Positions 59,742 through 64,000 of a stretch of 64,000 nucleotides of DNA are shown here, one piece after another. The position numbers were made by a program, and so were the translations under genes. Source of the DNA: Malus domestica (taxonomy: Eukaryota; Streptophyta; Magnoliopsida; Rosales; Rosaceae); the NCBI RefSeq assembly GCF_042453785.1, contig NC_091661.1, forward strand, positions 25,783,501 to 25,847,500. Direction: 5' to 3'. The notes under the pieces were generated by a model that had not been told where the DNA came from, searched no databases, and saw only the letters and a list, made by a program, of their open reading frames with translations. The first letter of the stretch is position 1, and each line of letters opens with the position of its first letter.

Positions 59742-59750
59742 GGTGGGTGG

Positions 59751-60614
59751 GATGTGATTGTGCAAGACACTATGATGATAAGATGTTTTAGGCAGCTAAG
59801 ACTGCTAGTGCCCATTGAATTTGCACAGCAAGGTTTAATATAAGAAAGTTTTAACGAAACACGCCAAATATTAAACAATTGATCTATTTACATCACATAT
59901 CTGAATACACTGTGCCAATGATTGGAGATAAGGTGATCCAAGGTGGCTAAAATAGGTCCTTGGAGTTGAACCTACAACTCCACAAAATCTTAATTTGAAC
60001 ATAAAATAAAGTCCACTAGTTCTTGAACCTCATAAAAGTCCACACCTCCTACACATCGTCCAAATTATGCTCATCGATATGTTTGGCCCTTATTTTAGGG
60101 TAAATAATGCAAAGTTACAGTCTTACTTAAAAAATTACTCGTTAAAATATTAATAGTTTCACATATTTTAGTATGTTACAAACTTTTACCACACATATGC
60201 CAAACAAAGTTTTTTGTTCAAACGATATTCAAAACTAATTGAAAGGTGAATTCAAACGAACTTTGATACAAGAAGCCAAGTTGGTTACACCCAACATGTC
60301 AGGCGTTTCTTCTTCATCTTTTTTTTTTCTTATTGATAAATTGTTCATAATGACGTCCGCGATAAATGACAATTTGATTATCTGTTTTTTCTCCACAATT
60401 ATACATTTGTAAAATCAAAGCATTATGAGTTTATAAGTGTACAAAATCACATCACAATTCGCATAAATATAGCAATTAAATATATGATAAAGAGCTAAGG
60501 AGGGCCATATATATATAGGTGATAAGGGTACTCTTAATCTTAGTCTTGGACTCTTTGGCTAGAGAGGAATAGACTGATACAATTAAGCTTGATTTTTTTT
60601 TTCTTTTAATTATC
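59751..60614. other. 3' flank of the antenna gene, AT-rich spacer
   Basis: Contains the presumed 3' UTR of the minus-strand antenna gene near 60480-60614. The rest is AT-rich with no recognised element. Confidence 0.5.
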
Positions 60615-62345
60615 TTATTTGTTAAAGGTAAGAAGAAAACTGATAGGTCCCTTTCCTGTGACAGCAGCTTGGATTCCAAAAATGAGGAAGACGACCATGG
60701 CAAGACGGGCATGCTTGATCTCAGCCAGTTGAAGCCTTTCAAATTCATCGGGGTCGGAGGCCAAACCCAATGGGTCGAAAAACTTGCCACCCGGGTACAA
60801 CCTCTTCTCCGGGTCAAGCTCGGCATTCCTCTGGAACTCAATGTAGCCAATCACCAACACCTCGATCCATATCAATGTGGTGATGGAGAAGGGAAGTGGA
60901 AGGCCAAGGTAGGACGATCCTTCGATCAACTCAACCTGTTGAGTCAGTAAAAAGAAAATTAGTCGTCGACAATTTATAGTAATGTTAAATTACGTGATGA
61001 GTGTTGTAAACATAAGAAGATAAATCTCCGGCTGTGGGGCAAACTTTCTCAGATTATCATGAGCACTAATAGGTTAAGTAAATTATTGTGTGAGATGTAT
61101 AGAACAAGCCTGGAATTTGGAATGGTGTGGCTTTCATTTTCAGTATCTCTATCATCACATTCATCGTCAATAAGGACCTTACCTTTGGAGTTAGGACCAT
61201 CATATGTTTTTTGCATGGATTATACTAAGACACGACGACGAAAACGCTGTGCCAGATATATGTATATACTCAGCTCTTTATATAATACTTACAAGATACG
61301 AGATACGGCCTATATGTCATAAATACAAATTAAAAAAAATGCATTTCCAGGACAAATAAGAAGAAAAAGCTTCAATGGGCACATGCACATCTTTATCTTT
61401 ATCCACTCTTGAATGTTTTATATCTAGAATCTATGTATAAAATAGAAGATATATTTATTAAAATACGATTTTTAATATCTTTATATAGCTGAAAAATTCG
61501 TCAATTTTGACTCTATGGTTGATGAAAAAAATCAAAAAAATTACATTAGATTATTTTATCTGTTATCAACATAGATGAAAGATTTGAACTTTGGTGTTTT
61601 TTTATTTCTTAAGTTCTTGATAACTTTTTTGTACGTATAAACTCTATGATTTACATACAGTGTACATGTATTAAGCAGGCAACTGAGATCCATCGCACTA
61701 GCTAAACATTTTCATTAGAATCCTAAAACTAAAACAAATTTGGAATAATCAAATTAATGAAACTTAATTTAGCATGTGATGCACATACGATGTATTTTAG
61801 ATTAATTAAGTAACCTTTCCAGCGTCTTGCCATGCAACACCGGTGAGTCCCTCAACGGCAAGAGCACCAAGCGCTCCTAGCATGGCCCACCTCCCGTGAA
61901 TCAGCTCGCACTCCCTGAACCTCTGCAGCCCAAAAACCTCCGTGTACGGCTGAAAAGGCGTCGGATTCACCTCCACGGTCTCGATCCTTGTCCCGATGAT
62001 GTCACCCGCCACATTCTTGGCCAGGTTCTGGTCGAGCCCATCGTAATCGTACTGCAAGTACTCGGCGGGCTTCCCCAACCCAAAGGGGTCAAACCCACGG
62101 TCCCCGGGCAGAGATCCGTCAAGCCACTCTGGCGGTTCAACACCCGGAAACCATACCAGTCGTTCGCCGTCATCAAACTTTTTTTGCTTTTGCTTTGGCG
62201 GTGCAGGTTGTGGTGACTTCTTGGTGCCGAAGCTGAAGCCTCCGAAGCCGCCAAGGCGGGCTTGGAAGCGTCCGAAACTGGGCTCTGGGGTTCGGAGTTG
62301 GGATCCAAAGAAGTGGGAGGTAACGGTGGCTGTGGCGGCAGTCAT
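60615..62345 (-). CDS. LHCB4.3: Chlorophyll a/b-binding protein CP29, LHCB4.3/LHCB8 type
   Basis: Two exons on the minus strand, 62345-61815 and 60935-60615, join in frame to 283 residues. The N-terminus is a chloroplast transit peptide rich in Ala/Thr/Ser. The mature protein has [20 protein letters not shown] and [17 protein letters not shown], typical of CP29, the monomeric photosystem II antenna. Three membrane helices are visible: [32 protein letters not shown] and [16 protein letters not shown]; ExxxxR salt-bridge and chlorophyll-ligand residues are present. The C-terminus ends soon after TGKGP with ISFLLTFNK, lacking the longer tail of LHCB4.1/4.2, which points to the LHCB4.3 (LHCB8) group. 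It binds chlorophyll and xanthophyll in thylakoids and takes part in PSII supercomplex structure. Intron 60936-61814. Confidence 0.93.
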
Positions 62346-62397
62346 TGTCTCAAAAATGGAGGAGAGTAGGGTGGTGGGGTGGGACTGTAAGCGGAGA

Positions 62398-62409
62398 GCT
62401 ATATAGTGT
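62398..62409 (-). promoter_or_regulatory. Likely TATA box of the antenna gene
   Basis: Minus-strand sequence CACTATATAGCT lies about 55-60 bp upstream of the ATG at 62345. Confidence 0.5.
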
Positions 62410-62485
62410 AAAAATAGTGGGAATTTTGTGAAGGATGTGTGTGAAATGTGAATGTTTAATTTTAGGCCTTACCTTTTGGCAAAGC

Positions 62486-62491
62486 CTTATC
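62486..62491 (-). promoter_or_regulatory. I-box-like GATAAG element upstream of the antenna gene
   Basis: Minus-strand GATAAG about 80 bp upstream of the TATA-like sequence. GATAAG I-boxes are common in light-regulated photosynthesis promoters. A six-base match alone is weak. Confidence 0.35.
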
Positions 62492-62499
62492 TTTTGGAT

Positions 62500-63657
62500 A
62501 TGTATGTACTATGTAATTTACGTAGGTGTGGGGTTATGCCTTCATCATCAGTCTCAGTCCTCATAAAAGGGATTGCGATTCTTTCTGGATCTCATACTTC
62601 AGAGTTCACAGATTGAGAGATATGGACCGCATAATATAAAATGAACGGTCTAAATTTCTTGTTTTGTAGGCTCTAAAGTGTGAGATTCGGAAATTATCTC
62701 AATCTGAATATGCACATGTATTTTAGTCTTTTACCCCACACAATGTATAGTTTTATCATAGAATTGTCATGTTACACTATGAACATATAATACACAGATG
62801 TCTCAATCTGTGGTTCAATATGTGATTTATATTCACCACCTAGCAATATACACATTTTGAGGTGGTAATATAGCTAGTTAGAGTAAGATCTCTTCATAGT
62901 AGCTCGAAAAACGGAAAAATTCTTTAATGTAACTATCACATCATCATGTATATTATCAATTTACTTATATTATAACACGTAAATCTATTTACTAGTACTA
63001 ACTTTAAGTAAATGATATATTAATTACATTATTCACGTATATTATAATACATAAATTAATAACACCACATCATATTTCACCATCACCATATATTTTCTCC
63101 AATAAATGGGAGCAATGTGCTTCTTAAATTCATTGTAATTGTGGTAAGAGTGCTTCTTAAATTCTTAAACTCATTATTTTCTCAAATAATGATGCCAAAG
63201 CCCAACAAAATAAAGGCCTTGAAAGTTGGAAACCACCCATGTATGATCCCAACTCCCAAAATCAGGTCCGAAACCGACTTTAGGCCATGAAAGTCCAATG
63301 ACAGATTTCAACCCAAATAAAAAAATAAAAAAATAAGTCCAATGACAGATGGACAAAACTTTCCATGCATTCATCTATAGGAAAACTAATGAAAATGACT
63401 TAAAAGCTTTAAGTTTTAACGAAAAAGACAAAATAAAAGGTAAAGTGAATAGTACTAGAATTGACTTTTTAGTGTAAAAAATATGGTTTTTCGTTGTGAA
63501 CAGTATTAAAAGCTTTTCGTTAAAGTTCCCTTCATCTATTTTGAGAGGAAATATGTAAAAGTTTGTAAATATTTATTTATATATTAAGATTTTAAGTTTG
63601 ATTCCGTTGTTGTTGTATAATAATAATAAAAAAAAAAGAAATAGAAGAGAAATTCCA
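62500..63657. other. Upstream region of the antenna gene and spacer
   Basis: AT-rich. 62560-62710 has weak inverted similarity to the GGATCC-type MITEs (GGATCTCATACTTCAGAG and CTCTAAAGTGTGAGATTC). No gene is seen. Confidence 0.45.
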
Positions 63658-63876
63658 CGAATGAGGATTCTCTTCTGATCTTATTTGTGATGATCCCGGT
63701 AATCCTCTAATCATGTCCATTCATTGTATATCATGTGGTCAGAAATCATTGTAAATTCTTTTATTTAAAATTGAATATAAACAGTACCTGACAAATATCG
63801 ATCGCACGGTATACGATAAACAAACATAATTAAAAGATATGATCAAAAGAGGATCCTCATGCCACCAGTAAACACC
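63658..63876. mobile_element. Probable third GGATCC-TIR MITE
   Basis: Ends ATGAGGATTCTCTTCTGATC and the reverse complement of GATCAAAAGAGGATCCTCAT form an inverted repeat. The internal ATTGTATATCATGTGGTC and CGCACGGTATACGATAA correspond to the relatives at 47847 and 59520. No clean target duplication found, so ends are approximate. Confidence 0.65.
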
Positions 63877-64000
63877 TATAACTCATGACGTTAGGTAAAA
63901 TATAATATTTTATTTTATACACATATAATATTGCTTTGCATAAAACCAAATAGGATTGATGTGCTCTAGCCTTCTGGGTTACACTTTGAAAACATCATTC

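Noticed and set aside
1-64000. tRNA, rRNA or microRNA precursor genes
   Set aside because: I saw no cloverleaf A/B boxes or rRNA signatures; TGGTATCAGAGC at 50985 is a retrotransposon primer-binding site, not a tRNA gene.

Overview
This window is plant nuclear DNA, almost certainly from a woody eudicot. A Rosaceae tree such as apple or pear is my inference from overall character, not something I could test. Evidence for a plant: a chlorophyll a/b-binding antenna gene with a transit peptide, a plant-type clathrin light chain, a plant basic proline-rich protein, GT-AG introns, LRR-XII receptor kinases with a non-RD kinase, and nested LTR retrotransposons and MITEs in AT-rich intergenic DNA.

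Layout. 1-3570: a non-autonomous LTR retroelement (element A), partial at the left edge, inserted in a receptor-kinase gene. 3571-12446: three decayed LRR receptor-kinase copies on the minus strand, a chimeric junction with a fragment of the clathrin light chain gene, and a solo LTR. 12525-13690: a MITE with 9-bp target duplications and a long-terminal-repeat DNA element. 14435-18719: a Ty1-copia element with apparently identical 154-bp LTRs but broken coding sequence. 19373-22528: a nearly complete LRR receptor kinase with one nonsense codon. 24034-25990: clathrin light chain. 26318-28762: a fifth, plus-strand receptor-kinase pseudogene. 29564-32874: basic proline-rich putative microtubule-associated protein (minus). 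35350-38587: arginyl-tRNA--protein transferase ATE (plus). 39734-41650: Yippee-like zinc-binding protein (minus). 43396-47723: element B, a complete and very young relative of element A. 48603 to about 54475: a truncated Ty3-gypsy element. 54929-58055: a large inverted repeat built from the 5' part of a PP2A scaffold-subunit gene. 58117-59423: a Mutator-like element with long TIRs and a GC-rich gene-like cargo. 60615-62345: an LHCB4.3/LHCB8-type light-harvesting gene (minus).

Five genes look intact and their exons join in frame: clathrin light chain (287 aa), the proline-rich protein (595 aa), ATE (636 aa), Yippee-like (129 aa) and the antenna protein (283 aa). From memory, four of these five families have neighbours at Arabidopsis At2g40060-At2g40110, which would make this an old syntenic block into which receptor-kinase duplicates and transposons have been inserted. 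The genes do not form a pathway. The receptor-kinase cluster shows birth-and-death turnover on both sides of the clathrin gene.

The most interesting items are the family A/B non-autonomous retroelements, which carry an unrecognised 290-aa ORF and a dense GCCGA/TCGGC motif; the PP2A-derived inverted repeat, which could produce hairpin RNA; the Mutator-type element with captured gene-like cargo; and the copia element whose identical LTRs contrast with its broken coding region.
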